This document shows, one piece after another, positions 17,512-26,385 of a DNA stretch of 64,000 nt; position 1 is the first letter of the stretch, and the number at the start of each line of letters is the position of its first letter. Both the position numbers and the translations under genes were made by a program. The notes beneath the pieces are model-generated. The model saw only the letters and a program-made list of their open reading frames with translations, was not told the DNA's origin and searched no databases. This DNA is from SW4 sp042466115 (lineage in GTDB: Bacteria > Pseudomonadota > Alphaproteobacteria > Rhodobacterales > Rhodobacteraceae): positions 1,798,001 through 1,862,000 of the forward strand of contig NZ_JAXHBQ010000001.1 of NCBI RefSeq assembly GCF_042466115.1, in the 5' to 3' direction.

Positions 17512-18783
17512 ATGACTATCACTGTGAAATCCGCAATGATGCGGACCACTGCTGCGGCTGCTGTTGCAGCTTTTGGCGCGACTGCGGTCGCGGCTGACGA
17601 AATCACCTATGTTTCGGGTGCCGTCGGCAACGCCGTCGAAGACTTCAAGACAATCGTCGCCCCTTGGGAAGAAGCAACCGGTCACACTGTGACGCTGGTG
17701 CCAATGCCATCTTCCACGACTGACCAGTTCGGCCAGTATCGCCTGTGGCTTGCCGCGGGTAACGGCGACATCGACCTGTATCAGACCGACGTGATCTGGG
17801 CGCCACAACTGGCTGACCACTTTGTCGATCTGACAGATGCTGCCGCCGACATCGCCGGTTTGCACTTCCCCTCGATCATTGAATCGCAGACCGTTGACGG
17901 CAAGCTGGTCGCGCTGCCGATCTTTACGGATGCTCCTGCGCTTTACTACCGCACCGACCTGCTGGAAAAGCACGGCGCTGACGTTCCGACCACATGGGAA
18001 GAACTGACCGCAACCGCGCAAATGATCCAGGATGCGGAACGCGCCGAAGGCGACGACGACATCTGGGGTTTCGTGTGGCAGGGTAACGCCTACGAAGGCC
18101 TGACCTGTGACGCGCTTGAGTGGGTCAAATCCTCGGGCGGTGGCCAGATCATCGAACCCGATGGCACGATCTCGATCAACAACGAAAACGCAATCGCAGC
18201 AATCGAACTGGCTGCATCCTGGGTCGGGACAATCTCGCCCGAAGGCGTGATTTCCTATCAGGAAGAAGACGCACGCGGCGTCTGGCAGACGGGTAACGCC
18301 GTGTTCATGCGCAACTGGCCCTATGCCTACGGTCTGGGCAACGGCGAAGACTTTGCGGTTGCAGGTCTGTTCGGCGTGACTACCCTGCCAACTGGCCAGG
18401 GCCATGACACGTCTGCTGCCACACTTGGCGGCTGGAACGTTGCTGTGTCCAAGTATTCCGACAGCCAAGACGCGGCGATCAGCCTTGCGATCTATCTGGC
18501 CTCGGAAGAAGCACAGAAAACACGTGCGTTGGTTGCATCCAACCTGCCCACGATCATCAGCCTTTACGAAGACGCTGATATCGCCGAGCAGCAGCCGATC
18601 ATCCCGCAGTGGAAAGACGTGTTCCTGCAGGCCGTGCCACGTCCATCGGCGCCAACCCGTCAGGACTACAACGAAGTGTCGACACTGTTCTTCTCGGCAG
18701 TTCACTCGGTTCTGTCCGGCAACGAAGATGCCGCAACAGCACTGGCTGACCTCGAGCTCGATCTGGAAGATCTGCTCGAGTAA
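17512..18783 (+). CDS. aglE: Alpha-glucoside ABC transporter, substrate-binding protein
   Basis: 423-residue extracellular solute-binding protein family 1. Sec signal peptide to about residue 27 (TAVAADE). The mature protein has the usual sugar-binder landmarks: FKTIVAPWEEATGHTV near the start, YYRTDLLEKHGADVPTTWEE and FMRNWPYAYG. GGAGGA precedes ATG 17512. First gene of the transport operon; a strong hairpin follows it before aglF, which should favour excess binding protein over permease. The agl assignment rests on the gene set, the regulator and the operators. Confidence 0.9.
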   Translation: MTITVKSAMMRTTAAAAVAAFGATAVAADEITYVSGAVGNAVEDFKTIVAPWEEATGHTVTLVPMPSSTTDQFGQYRLWLAAGNGDIDLYQTDVIWAPQLADHFVDLTDAAADIAGLHFPSIIESQTVDGKLVALPIFTDAPALYYRTDLLEKHGADVPTTWEELTATAQMIQDAERAEGDDDIWGFVWQGNAYEGLTCDALEWVKSSGGGQIIEPDGTISINNENAIAAIELAASWVGTISPEGVISYQEEDARGVWQTGNAVFMRNWPYAYGLGNGEDFAVAGLFGVTTLPTGQGHDTSAATLGGWNVAVSKYSDSQDAAISLAIYLASEEAQKTRALVASNLPTIISLYEDADIAEQQPIIPQWKDVFLQAVPRPSAPTRQDYNEVSTLFFSAVHSVLSGNEDAATALADLELDLEDLLE

Positions 18784-18802
18784 TCCGTCGATCTAAGACA
18801 CC

Positions 18803-18831
18803 GCATCGGGCGGGCAATCCCTGCCCGATGC
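18803..18831 (+). other. Intercistronic hairpin between binding protein and permease genes
   Basis: GCATCGGGC (18803-18811) pairs with GCCCGATGC (18823-18831), extended by GGG/CCC around a CAAT loop with one bulged base. There is no T-tract, so it is more likely an mRNA-stabilising or partial-attenuation structure than a full terminator. A second small hairpin (CCCCGA-AAAA-TCGGGG, 18846-18861) follows it. Confidence 0.75.
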
Positions 18832-18883
18832 ACCCCTTGCACCGACCCCGAAAAATCGGGGCAAGCAAGACCTGGGAGGGACA

Positions 18884-19864
18884 ATGGCTTCTACAGATAT
18901 CAAAACACCCCCAACGGGTGGCAAGCGCGAGTTGAACCTGCAACAGCAGCGTGTCCGCGCCGCCTATACCTTCTTGGTCCCGATGCTGATCATGCTTGCG
19001 TTGGTGGCCGCCTGGCCGCTGTTCCGCTCGATCAGTTTCTCTTTTACCGACGCCACCGCTGACACCATTTTCAATGGACAGTCGAGCTGGGTCGGCTTTG
19101 AAAATTACCTCGAACGCCGCGTGCGCTCGAATGGCGAGGTGCGCTGGCGCGGTGTGCTGGTGGATGGCGACTGGTGGAACGCGGTGTGGAACACCGTGCG
19201 GTTCTCGATCGTGTCGGTTTCGCTCGAAGCGGTGCTGGGCCTGCTTGTCGCCCTGGTGCTGAACATGGAATTCAAAGGCCGCGGCCTTGTCCGCGCTGCC
19301 ATCCTGATCCCTTGGGCGATCCCGACTGTTGTGTCGGCACGGATGTGGGGCTGGATGCTGAACGACCAGTTCGGCGTGATCAACTACATGATGATGGGGG
19401 TGGGACTGATCGACAAACCCATTGCCTGGACCGCCAGTTCGGACACGGCGATGATTGCCGTGTTGATTGTGGACGTCTGGAAAACCACGCCCTTTATGGC
19501 GCTTTTGATGCTGGCCGGTCTGCAAATGATCCCGCGCGACATGTATGAAGCGGCCAAGTTGGACGGCATTCATCCGGTCAAGGTGTTCTTCCGCGTGACG
19601 CTGCCATTGCTGCGGCCCGCGATCCTTGTGGCCGTGATCTTTCGCGCGCTGGACGCGCTGCGCATCTTCGATCTGATCTACTTGCTGACACCGCAATCGG
19701 ATTCGACGGTCACGATGTCCGTGCTGTCCTATCGTGAATTGCAGCAGTTTGGCGACTATGGCGAAGGCTCGGCCATGTCCACGCTGCTGTTCCTCATCAT
19801 CACCCTGTTCGTGCTGATGTATATCAAGCTCGGCAAGGTTGATCTGTCAGGGGAGAAAAGCTGA
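18884..19864 (+). CDS. aglF: Alpha-glucoside ABC transporter, permease AglF
   Basis: 326-residue MalF-type inner-membrane permease. A Pro/Lys-rich cytoplasmic N-terminus is followed by a first membrane segment (about residues 26-47), a periplasmic loop and five further segments. The EAA coupling motif is EAAKLDGIHPVKVFFRVTLP near residue 220. GGGAGGGAC precedes ATG 18884. Its stop overlaps the aglG start (TGATG). Confidence 0.93.
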   Translation: MASTDIKTPPTGGKRELNLQQQRVRAAYTFLVPMLIMLALVAAWPLFRSISFSFTDATADTIFNGQSSWVGFENYLERRVRSNGEVRWRGVLVDGDWWNAVWNTVRFSIVSVSLEAVLGLLVALVLNMEFKGRGLVRAAILIPWAIPTVVSARMWGWMLNDQFGVINYMMMGVGLIDKPIAWTASSDTAMIAVLIVDVWKTTPFMALLMLAGLQMIPRDMYEAAKLDGIHPVKVFFRVTLPLLRPAILVAVIFRALDALRIFDLIYLLTPQSDSTVTMSVLSYRELQQFGDYGEGSAMSTLLFLIITLFVLMYIKLGKVDLSGEKS

Positions 19865-20694
19865 TGGAACGCACACCATTCTGGAACATCATGTTCTACT
19901 TTGCGGTCTTTCTGATCGTCGTGATCGCGGTCTATCCGTTCTACTATGCCGTAATTACCAGCTTTGAGACGGGCACCGCGCTGTTCACGCCGAACTTCCT
20001 GCCGGAATCATTCTCGTTGGACAATTACAGGAACGTCCTTGGACAACGCAGCTTTATCCTGTCGCTTGTGAACTCGGTCTTTATCGCTGGTGTTACGGTC
20101 TGTTTTGCACTGCTGCTCGCTGTCACCGCTTCCTATGCGCTGGCACGGGTGCGCTTTCGCGGGCGCGGTTTGCTGCTGATGACGATCCTTGGCGTGTCGA
20201 TGTTCCCGCAGATCGCCGTGCTGTCAGGCCTTTATGAGCTGGTCAATATCCTGGGCCTTTACAACAAGCCATATGCACTGATCCTCAGCTACACGATCTT
20301 TACGCTGCCCTTTACGGTCTGGGTGCTGACCACCTTCATGCGTGATCTGCCCGTAGAGATCGAGGAAGCCGCAATTGTTGACGGTGCAACTCCGTGGGTG
20401 ATCATCACCAAGGTGTTCTTGCCGCTGCTGTGGCCTGCCCTTGTGACAACCGGCCTTCTGGCTTTTATCGGCGCGTGGAACGAATTCCTGTTCGCGCTGA
20501 CCTTCACAATTTCGGAATCCCAGCGCACCGTGCCTGTGGCCATCGCCCTGCTGTCTGGCGCAAGCCAGCAGGAAATCCCTTGGGGGTCCATCATGGCGGC
20601 CAGCGTTATCGTGACGGTTCCGCTGATCATTCTGGTCCTCATTTTCCAACGCAAGATCGTCGCGGGCCTGACCGCTGGCGGCGTCAAAGGCTAA
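19864..20694 (+). CDS. aglG: Alpha-glucoside ABC transporter, permease AglG
   Basis: 276-residue MalG-type permease with six predicted membrane segments and the EAA motif EEAAIVDGATPWVIITKVFL. It begins one base inside the aglF stop codon, so production of the two permeases is coupled. Forms the heterodimeric channel with AglF. Confidence 0.93.
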   Translation: MERTPFWNIMFYFAVFLIVVIAVYPFYYAVITSFETGTALFTPNFLPESFSLDNYRNVLGQRSFILSLVNSVFIAGVTVCFALLLAVTASYALARVRFRGRGLLLMTILGVSMFPQIAVLSGLYELVNILGLYNKPYALILSYTIFTLPFTVWVLTTFMRDLPVEIEEAAIVDGATPWVIITKVFLPLLWPALVTTGLLAFIGAWNEFLFALTFTISESQRTVPVAIALLSGASQQEIPWGSIMAASVIVTVPLIILVLIFQRKIVAGLTAGGVKG

Positions 20695-20707
20695 TCGGAG
20701 AGTAATA

Positions 20708-21715
20708 ATGGCAAATATCGAACTCAAAGCTGTCCGTAAGTCCTATGGCGCGGTCGAAGTGATCAAGGGCATCGACCTTGATATCAAGAAGGGCGAATTC
20801 ATGGTGTTCGTCGGCCCCTCGGGCTGCGGGAAATCCACCCTGTTGCGCCTGATTTCGGGGCTTGAACAAATCACGTCGGGCGACATGATGTTTGACGGCG
20901 AACGCGTGAACAACGTGATCCCCTCCAAGCGCGGTATCGCGATGGTGTTCCAGTCGTACGCGCTTTATCCGCATATGACCGTGTTTGATAACATGGCTTT
21001 CGGCATGCAGCTGGCCAAGGCGACCAAGGCCGAACAGGACGAACGTGTGCGCAAGGCGGCCGACCTTTTGCAGATCGATCATCTGCTGGATCGCCTGCCC
21101 AAACAACTGTCGGGCGGACAGCGCCAGCGTGTTGCCATCGGCCGTGCGATCGTGCGTGACCCGCGCGTATTCCTGTTCGATGAACCGCTGTCCAACCTTG
21201 ACGCTGCCTTGCGTGTGCAAACCCGTCTGGAAATTGCCAAGCTGCACCACGACATGCAGGACGTGACCATGGTTTACGTCACCCACGATCAGGTCGAAGC
21301 CATGACACTTGCCGACCGGATTTGCGTGCTGCGTGATGGAATGGTCGAACAGGTCGGCACCCCTGCCGAACTTTATGACAGTCCCAACTCTACGTTTGTT
21401 GCCGGATTCATCGGTTCGCCCAAGATGAACTTTATGACCGGCGCATTTGCGGATGCGTTCGATTGCACCACCCTTGGCATCCGCTCCGAACACATCGAAG
21501 TGGTCGAGGATGGCAGCGGTATCTGGACAGGCAAGGTGATCCACACCGAAGACCTTGGGTCCGACCACTTCCTGTTCATCGAAATCGGTTCGGATGAACC
21601 GATTATCGTGCGCCAATCCGGCAAATGGTTCGGCAAACTGGGCGCCGAAGTATCGCTCAAGCCGGTGGACGGAAATGTTCACCGTTTCGGGCAGGACGAC
21701 AAGCCACTCGGCTAA
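20708..21715 (+). CDS. aglK: Sugar ABC transporter ATP-binding protein (AglK/UgpC type)
   Basis: 335 residues. Walker A GPSGCGKST near residue 40, Q-loop VFQSYALYPHM, signature LSGGQRQR, Walker B VFLFDEPLSNLDA and the H-loop His in YVTHDQVEAM. The C-terminal extension after about residue 235 is the regulatory OB-fold domain of the MalK group, here slightly short. Starts 13 bp after aglG. Confidence 0.94.
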   Translation: MANIELKAVRKSYGAVEVIKGIDLDIKKGEFMVFVGPSGCGKSTLLRLISGLEQITSGDMMFDGERVNNVIPSKRGIAMVFQSYALYPHMTVFDNMAFGMQLAKATKAEQDERVRKAADLLQIDHLLDRLPKQLSGGQRQRVAIGRAIVRDPRVFLFDEPLSNLDAALRVQTRLEIAKLHHDMQDVTMVYVTHDQVEAMTLADRICVLRDGMVEQVGTPAELYDSPNSTFVAGFIGSPKMNFMTGAFADAFDCTTLGIRSEHIEVVEDGSGIWTGKVIHTEDLGSDHFLFIEIGSDEPIIVRQSGKWFGKLGAEVSLKPVDGNVHRFGQDDKPLG

Positions 21716-21781
21716 AACGAAACTGAAATCGCAACCTAAATTTGCTCCGGTGGGATTCCGGACACTCTGAGGCTATGGAAA

Positions 21782-23137
21782 ATGACAAAAATTGTACTCG
21801 TCGGCGCAGGCAGCCTTCAATTCGGCGCAGGCATGTTGGGGGATGTGTTTCAATCCGCCCACCTTACAGACGCACAGATCGTCTTGAACGACATCAATGA
21901 AGCCGCGGCCAAACGCACCGAAAAGGTCGCCAACGCCTATATCGCCGACAATGGTCTGAAACAGACCATTTCGGTCGAATCCGACCTTCCCAAGGCGCTG
22001 AAGGGCGCGGACTTCGTGGTAATCTCCATCGAAGTCGGGGATCGTTTCGCCCTGTGGGATATGGATTGGAAAATTCCGCAGCAATACGGCATTGGCCAGG
22101 TTTACGGCGAAAACGGCGGCCCCGGCGGGCTGTTCCACGCCCTGCGGATTATCCCGCCGATCCTTGAAATCTGCGGCAAGGTGATGGACCACGCGCCAAA
22201 CGCCACAGTGTTCAACTACTCCAACCCGATGAGCCGGATCACGACCACCGTGCACCGTGCCTATCCGGGTATCAAATTCATCGGCATGTGCCACGAGATT
22301 GCCTCGCTGGAGCGTCACCTGCCGCCACTTCTGGGTGTTGCGCGTGACAAGATCCACTACCGCGCCGGTGGCCTGAACCACTTCTCGGTGATGACGGACG
22401 TGACTTATGTGGACAGCGGCAAATCGGCCTACGATGACGTGCGCGCCAAGGCCGAAGATTACTTTGGCAAACAGCCCGGCTATTCTGAAATCCTGAACGC
22501 CTCGCGCAAGACCGGCAAGGCCGTGGACACCGAAGGCTGGATGGACATCGACCTGTCCCACATCACCGAAGTGCGCCCGTGGTCGGACCGCTGGTTGTTC
22601 AAGGTGATCCTTGATAACTTCGGTGCGCTGCCGATCACTTATGACAGCCACTTTGGCGAATATATCCAGTGGGCGCATGATTGTTCGGATCACCGCGGCA
22701 TCTTGGATTTCTACACCTACTACCGCAACTATCTGGGCCACGTGACCCCGACGATCGAAAAGGAACTGCACGAACGTGTGGTCCCGATCATGGAAGGGCT
22801 GATCACCGGCAACGCCTACGAGGAAGCCGCCGTGAACATCCCCAACGCCGGTTTCATCAAGGACCTGCCTGACTGGATCGCCGTCGAAGTGCCTGCCAAT
22901 GTGGACAAGGACGGCGTGCACGGCATCGCCTTGGACATCCCCGTGGGCATCCGTGGCTTGCTGTCCAACCAGATCGGCATCCACAACCTGACAGCCGAGG
23001 CGATCTTGCAGAAGAAGAAAGACCTTGTTGTGCAGGCACTGCTGGTCGATCCGGTGGTGACCGTGTCCAAAGGCATCCCCGAACTGGTCGACCACATGAT
23101 CGCCGAACAAAGCCCGTGGCTGGATTATTTGAAGTGA
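21782..23137 (+). CDS. Family 4 glycoside hydrolase (NAD+/Mn2+-dependent alpha-glycosidase)
   Basis: 451 residues, cytoplasmic. GH4 hallmarks: Rossmann NAD motif IVLVGAGSLQFG at the N-terminus, NPMSRIT, the metal-binding Cys in IGMCHE and the metal-binding His in GLNHF. GH4 enzymes cleave through NAD-dependent oxidation and elimination. The genes upstream are an ABC importer rather than a PTS, so the substrate should be an unphosphorylated alpha-glucoside or alpha-galactoside; the residues after Cys-His are said to track specificity in this family, but I cannot assign it. It fills the place that a GH13 alpha-glucosidase (AglA) holds in the classical rhizobial agl operon. 66 bp after aglK. Confidence 0.88.
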   Translation: MTKIVLVGAGSLQFGAGMLGDVFQSAHLTDAQIVLNDINEAAAKRTEKVANAYIADNGLKQTISVESDLPKALKGADFVVISIEVGDRFALWDMDWKIPQQYGIGQVYGENGGPGGLFHALRIIPPILEICGKVMDHAPNATVFNYSNPMSRITTTVHRAYPGIKFIGMCHEIASLERHLPPLLGVARDKIHYRAGGLNHFSVMTDVTYVDSGKSAYDDVRAKAEDYFGKQPGYSEILNASRKTGKAVDTEGWMDIDLSHITEVRPWSDRWLFKVILDNFGALPITYDSHFGEYIQWAHDCSDHRGILDFYTYYRNYLGHVTPTIEKELHERVVPIMEGLITGNAYEEAAVNIPNAGFIKDLPDWIAVEVPANVDKDGVHGIALDIPVGIRGLLSNQIGIHNLTAEAILQKKKDLVVQALLVDPVVTVSKGIPELVDHMIAEQSPWLDYLK

Positions 23138-23144
23138 TTTGAAT

Positions 23145-23175
23145 AAAGGGGCCGGTGGAAACGTCGGCCCCTTTT
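23145..23175 (+). terminator. Rho-independent terminator of the agl operon
   Basis: AAAGGGGCCG (23145-23154) pairs with CGGCCCCTTT (23165-23174), ten-base loop, followed by a T. Confidence 0.85.
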
Positions 23176-23250
23176 GGCATTTGACATGCGTGGTATTGCA
23201 TGGCGATGAGGTTGTTCAATGTGCCCGACAGGAATCCTTGGAACGCACTC

Positions 23251-23390
23251 CGGCGCGCATGCGCCATGCCCGACCTCCCCGACGGGAGGGCATTCCAACA
23301 ACAACTAATGCACTTTGAACGCAAGTTGTTCCCAGCATCTCACTTGCCGCTCAAAACCACGGCCCTCCCGAGGTCGGGCATGGCGCATCC
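23251..23390. repeat. Palindromic intergenic repeat, copy A
   Basis: Left arm 23251-23291 and right arm 23361-23390 are near-perfect inverted copies sharing ATGCGCCATGCCCGACCTC and GGGAGGGC; about 70 bp lie between them, with a weak inner pairing (CAACAACT/AAGTTGTT). The same arms occur at 29914-30057. The stretch from 23176 to 23433 carries no credible gene; short open frames through it are by-products of the repeat. Position: just after the agl operon terminator and before the 3' end of dapB. Confidence 0.85.
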
Positions 23391-23433
23391 ACACCTCGCA
23401 CTATGAACTCAGCTAGAGTTCAAACCCGTCCCT

Positions 23434-24243
23434 CTACAACCCCAGCACATCCACCATATCGTATTCACCCGGTTTCTGCCCCTGCCCCCAGAGTGCGGCC
23501 TTCAGCGCACCGCGCGCAAACACCGCGCGGTCTGTCGCGACGTGGCGCAGGGTGATCCGTTCTCCGGCGGCGGCGAACAGCACGTCATGTTCACCGACAA
23601 TATCCCCGCCACGGATCGCGGTGAAACCGATGTCACCGCGCCGCCGCGCACCGGTGATCCCGTCGCGCCCGCTGTCGCGCACATCGGCCAGTGAAACGCC
23701 ACGCCCTTCGGCCGCAGCCTCGCCCAGCATCAGCGCCGTGCCGGATGGCGCATCGACCTTTTGGTTGTGATGCGCCTCGATCACTTCGATATCGAAATCC
23801 TCGTCCAGCGCCGCAGCCACTTTCTTGGTCAACTGCACCAACAGGTTCACGCCCAGCGACATATTCCCCGCCCGCACAATCACCGCATGACGGGCGGCTG
23901 CTTTGATCTTGGTCAGGTCATCATCCGACAGCCCTGTCGTCCCGATCACATGCACCGCACGGGCTTGCGCGGCCAATGCCGCAAATTCCACCGTGGCGGC
24001 GGGGGCCGTGAAATCAATCACCGCCTGCGCGCGCGCAAATGCCTCGACCGGATCGTCGGTCACATGAATGCCCAGTGCGGCACCACCCATCGCTTCGCCC
24101 ACATCGCGGCCAATCCAGTCGTGGCCTTCGCGCTCCAGCACGCCGACCAGTTTCGCCTTGTCCGACGCCATCACAGTCTTGATCAACATCTGTCCCATAC
24201 GCCCTGATGCGCCGGTGATGACTATTCCGTCCTGATGATGCAT
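23434..24243 (-). CDS. dapB: 4-hydroxy-tetrahydrodipicolinate reductase
   Basis: 269 residues, normal length. N-terminal dinucleotide motif VITGASGRMGQ, the active-site loop EAHHNQKVDAPSGTA with the catalytic His and Lys, and the C-terminal RHVATDRAVFARGAL. Reduces the dihydrodipicolinate precursor in lysine and peptidoglycan (meso-DAP) synthesis. ATG 24243 with GAGGGA upstream is chosen over an in-frame start 32 codons earlier. Divergent from rbfA across 68 bp. Confidence 0.96.
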   Translation of the reverse strand: MHHQDGIVITGASGRMGQMLIKTVMASDKAKLVGVLEREGHDWIGRDVGEAMGGAALGIHVTDDPVEAFARAQAVIDFTAPAATVEFAALAAQARAVHVIGTTGLSDDDLTKIKAAARHAVIVRAGNMSLGVNLLVQLTKKVAAALDEDFDIEVIEAHHNQKVDAPSGTALMLGEAAAEGRGVSLADVRDSGRDGITGARRRGDIGFTAIRGGDIVGEHDVLFAAAGERITLRHVATDRAVFARGALKAALWGQGQKPGEYDMVDVLGL

Positions 24244-24311
24244 GGCCCGTTCCCTCACGTCTTTGGCACCCCGCCAAGGCGCGCCTTGGCAAGTCTTCCT
24301 ATATTCCTTAC

Positions 24312-24716
24312 ATGGGCCATATGGCAAAGAACAGATCACACGAAGGGCGCGGCCCTTCCCAGCGGCAACTGCGGGTCGGGGAACTGATCCGGCGCAGGCT
24401 GTCCGAAGTCCTCCAGCGCGGCGAAGTCCATGACCCCGATCTGGGGCGCATGATGATCACCGTAGGCGAAGTGCGTATCACTCCCGACCTTTCCATCGCC
24501 ACGGCCTATGTGCTGCCCCTGGGCGGGGATAACGCCGAAGAAGCCCTGCTTGCCTTGCGCAAGAACAAAGGCGAGCTGCGCCACCTTGTGTCCAAGGCGC
24601 TGGCGCTGAAACATGTGCCGGACCTGCGGTTCTTTATCGACGAAACATTTGACCGGATGGACCACACCCGCGCGCTGCTAGCCGAAGATCACGTGCGCCA
24701 AGATCTGGACGACTGA
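24312..24716 (+). CDS. rbfA: Ribosome-binding factor A
   Basis: 134 residues. KH-like 30S maturation factor: SQRQLRVGELIRRRLSEVL at the N-terminus, then VTVGEVRITPDLSIATAYV-type strands and a C-terminal FFIDETFDRMDHTRALL helix. Acts on the 5' end of 16S rRNA. Either ATG 24312 or 24321 could be the start; neither has a strong Shine-Dalgarno. It is followed by a DUF2233 gene with a TGATG junction and then truB; rbfA-truB is a common pairing. Confidence 0.94.
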   Translation: MGHMAKNRSHEGRGPSQRQLRVGELIRRRLSEVLQRGEVHDPDLGRMMITVGEVRITPDLSIATAYVLPLGGDNAEEALLALRKNKGELRHLVSKALALKHVPDLRFFIDETFDRMDHTRALLAEDHVRQDLDD

Positions 24717-25453
24717 TGCTGCGGCTTGCCACCTTTTTTGGCCTGCTCGCCGCCCCCGCGTGGGCGGTTGACTGCTCCGACCTTACCCATCTTGGACAAT
24801 CCTACACAGTTTGCGAGGTCAGCGCGGATGACGATCTGCAACTGTTCCTGCGTGACGGCGCAGGCGATATTCTGGGCACCTTCAGTGCCGTGGAACAGCA
24901 CACGGGCCGCACCCTGCTGTTTGCGATGAATGCAGGCATGTATCACGATGATCGCGCGCCCGTGGGTCATTATATCGAGGACGGAGCCGAGGAAATGCGC
25001 GTGATCGCATCTGCGGGTCCGGGAAATTTCGGGCTTTTGCCCAACGGGATCTTTTGCATCCGTGGAGGCGCGCTCGAGGTGATCGAAACCGGTGACTACC
25101 TGAACGACACCCCCACTTGCACCCATGCAACCCAATCCGGGCCGTTGCTGGTGCAGGGCGGCACGCTGCACCCCCGCCTGATCCCCGATGGCACCTCGCG
25201 CTATTACCGCAACGGTGTGGGCACCGATGCCAGCGGCACCCGTGCAGTGTTCGCGATTTCCAACGAGCCGGTCAACTTTCACGATTTCGCCACGCTGTTC
25301 CGTGACGCGTTGGGCCTGCCCAATGCGCTTTACTTCGATGGCAAGGTCAGCCGCCTTTATGCGCCGCAACTGGGCCGCGATGATTTCGGCTGGCAGATGG
25401 GGCCGATCGTTGGCGTGCTGGCCCCTGTTGACGGCGACGCCACCAGCAACTAA
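24716..25453 (+). CDS. Phosphodiester glycosidase (DUF2233/NAGPA) family protein
   Basis: 245 residues with a short hydrophobic N-terminus ending AWAVDC, suggesting export. The NAGPA-like fold is shown by FAMNAGMYHDDRAPVGHY, GNFGLLPNGIFCI and GTRAVFAISNEPVNFHD. Family members cleave sugar-phosphodiester bonds on glycans or wall polymers; the substrate here is unknown. It is inserted between rbfA (one-base overlap) and truB. Confidence 0.85.
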   Translation: MLRLATFFGLLAAPAWAVDCSDLTHLGQSYTVCEVSADDDLQLFLRDGAGDILGTFSAVEQHTGRTLLFAMNAGMYHDDRAPVGHYIEDGAEEMRVIASAGPGNFGLLPNGIFCIRGGALEVIETGDYLNDTPTCTHATQSGPLLVQGGTLHPRLIPDGTSRYYRNGVGTDASGTRAVFAISNEPVNFHDFATLFRDALGLPNALYFDGKVSRLYAPQLGRDDFGWQMGPIVGVLAPVDGDATSN

Positions 25454-25482
25454 CCCGCCCTTTTACTTCTTCGGAGACTGTG

Positions 25483-26385
25483 ATGGCACGCAAACGCAAG
25501 GGACGCGACATTTCCGGCTGGCTGGTCGTGGACAAGCCTGCGGGCATTACCTCGACCGCCGTCGTGAACAAGGTCCGATGGGCGTTTGATGCGAAAAAGG
25601 CGGGCCATGCAGGCACGCTTGATCCCGATGCAACCGGCGTGTTGGCTGTGGCACTAGGCGAGGCAACCAAGACTGTCCCCTACATCACCGACGCCCTCAA
25701 GGCCTACACATTCACCGTGCGTCTGGGTCAGGCGACCAACACCGATGATGCCGATGGCGAAGTGACCGCCACCAGCGACACGCGCCCGACAGACGACGAG
25801 ATCAAAGCCGCGCTGGGCCAGTTCGTCGGCGATATCATGCAGGTGCCGCCTGCGTTCTTAGCCGTGAAAATCGACGGTCAACGCGCCTATAAACGCGCCC
25901 GCGATGGCGAAGACTTCGAAATCGCCGCACGGCCTCTTTGGGTCGAAGAACTGCTGCTGATCGACCGCCCCGACGCCGATCATGTGACGCTGGAAATGAC
26001 CTGCGGCAAGGGCGGCTACGTGCGCGCCATCGCCCGTGATCTGGGCGCTGCCTTGGGATGCTTTGGCCATGTGCGCGAGTTGCGCCGCATCTGGTCCGGC
26101 CCGTTTGACGTTGAGGACGGCGTGACGCTCGACCAGATCGACGCGCTTGCGAAATCGCCCGAACTGGACGCGCATCTGCGCCCGCTCGAAGTCGGGCTGC
26201 AAGACCTGCCGATGGTCCATTGCCCCGCCGACAGCGTCACCAAACTGCGCAATGGCAATCCCGCGCTGGTCATGGGCGATGTGGAATACGGCGACGAATG
26301 CTGGGCCTGCCACAATGGCCACGCGATTGCTGTAGGCGTGTTCAAGGGCGGCGAATTGCACCCAAGTCGGGTTTTCGTGGCCTAG
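25483..26385 (+). CDS. truB: tRNA pseudouridine-55 synthase TruB
   Basis: 300 residues. Begins RKRKGRDISGWLVVDKPAG and holds the catalytic Asp in HAGTLDPDATGVL, plus the conserved KGGYVRAIARDLG. Makes pseudouridine 55 in the T-loop of tRNAs. ATG 25483 (CGGAGA upstream) is preferred to the GTG one codon earlier. Ends convergently with the VOC gene, overlapping by four bases. Confidence 0.96.
   Translation: MARKRKGRDISGWLVVDKPAGITSTAVVNKVRWAFDAKKAGHAGTLDPDATGVLAVALGEATKTVPYITDALKAYTFTVRLGQATNTDDADGEVTATSDTRPTDDEIKAALGQFVGDIMQVPPAFLAVKIDGQRAYKRARDGEDFEIAARPLWVEELLLIDRPDADHVTLEMTCGKGGYVRAIARDLGAALGCFGHVRELRRIWSGPFDVEDGVTLDQIDALAKSPELDAHLRPLEVGLQDLPMVHCPADSVTKLRNGNPALVMGDVEYGDECWACHNGHAIAVGVFKGGELHPSRVFVA

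Noticed and set aside
20684..23110. Long antisense open frames opposite aglK and the GH4 gene (over 300 and 400 codons)
   Set aside because: They mirror well-conserved sense genes and have no ribosome-binding site or recognisable domain; an effect of high G+C codon bias.
23200..23406. Short open frames through the palindromic repeats (also 29833-30094)
   Set aside because: They translate the inverted repeat arms (ACAMPDL-like peptides) and would be found in any copy of the element.
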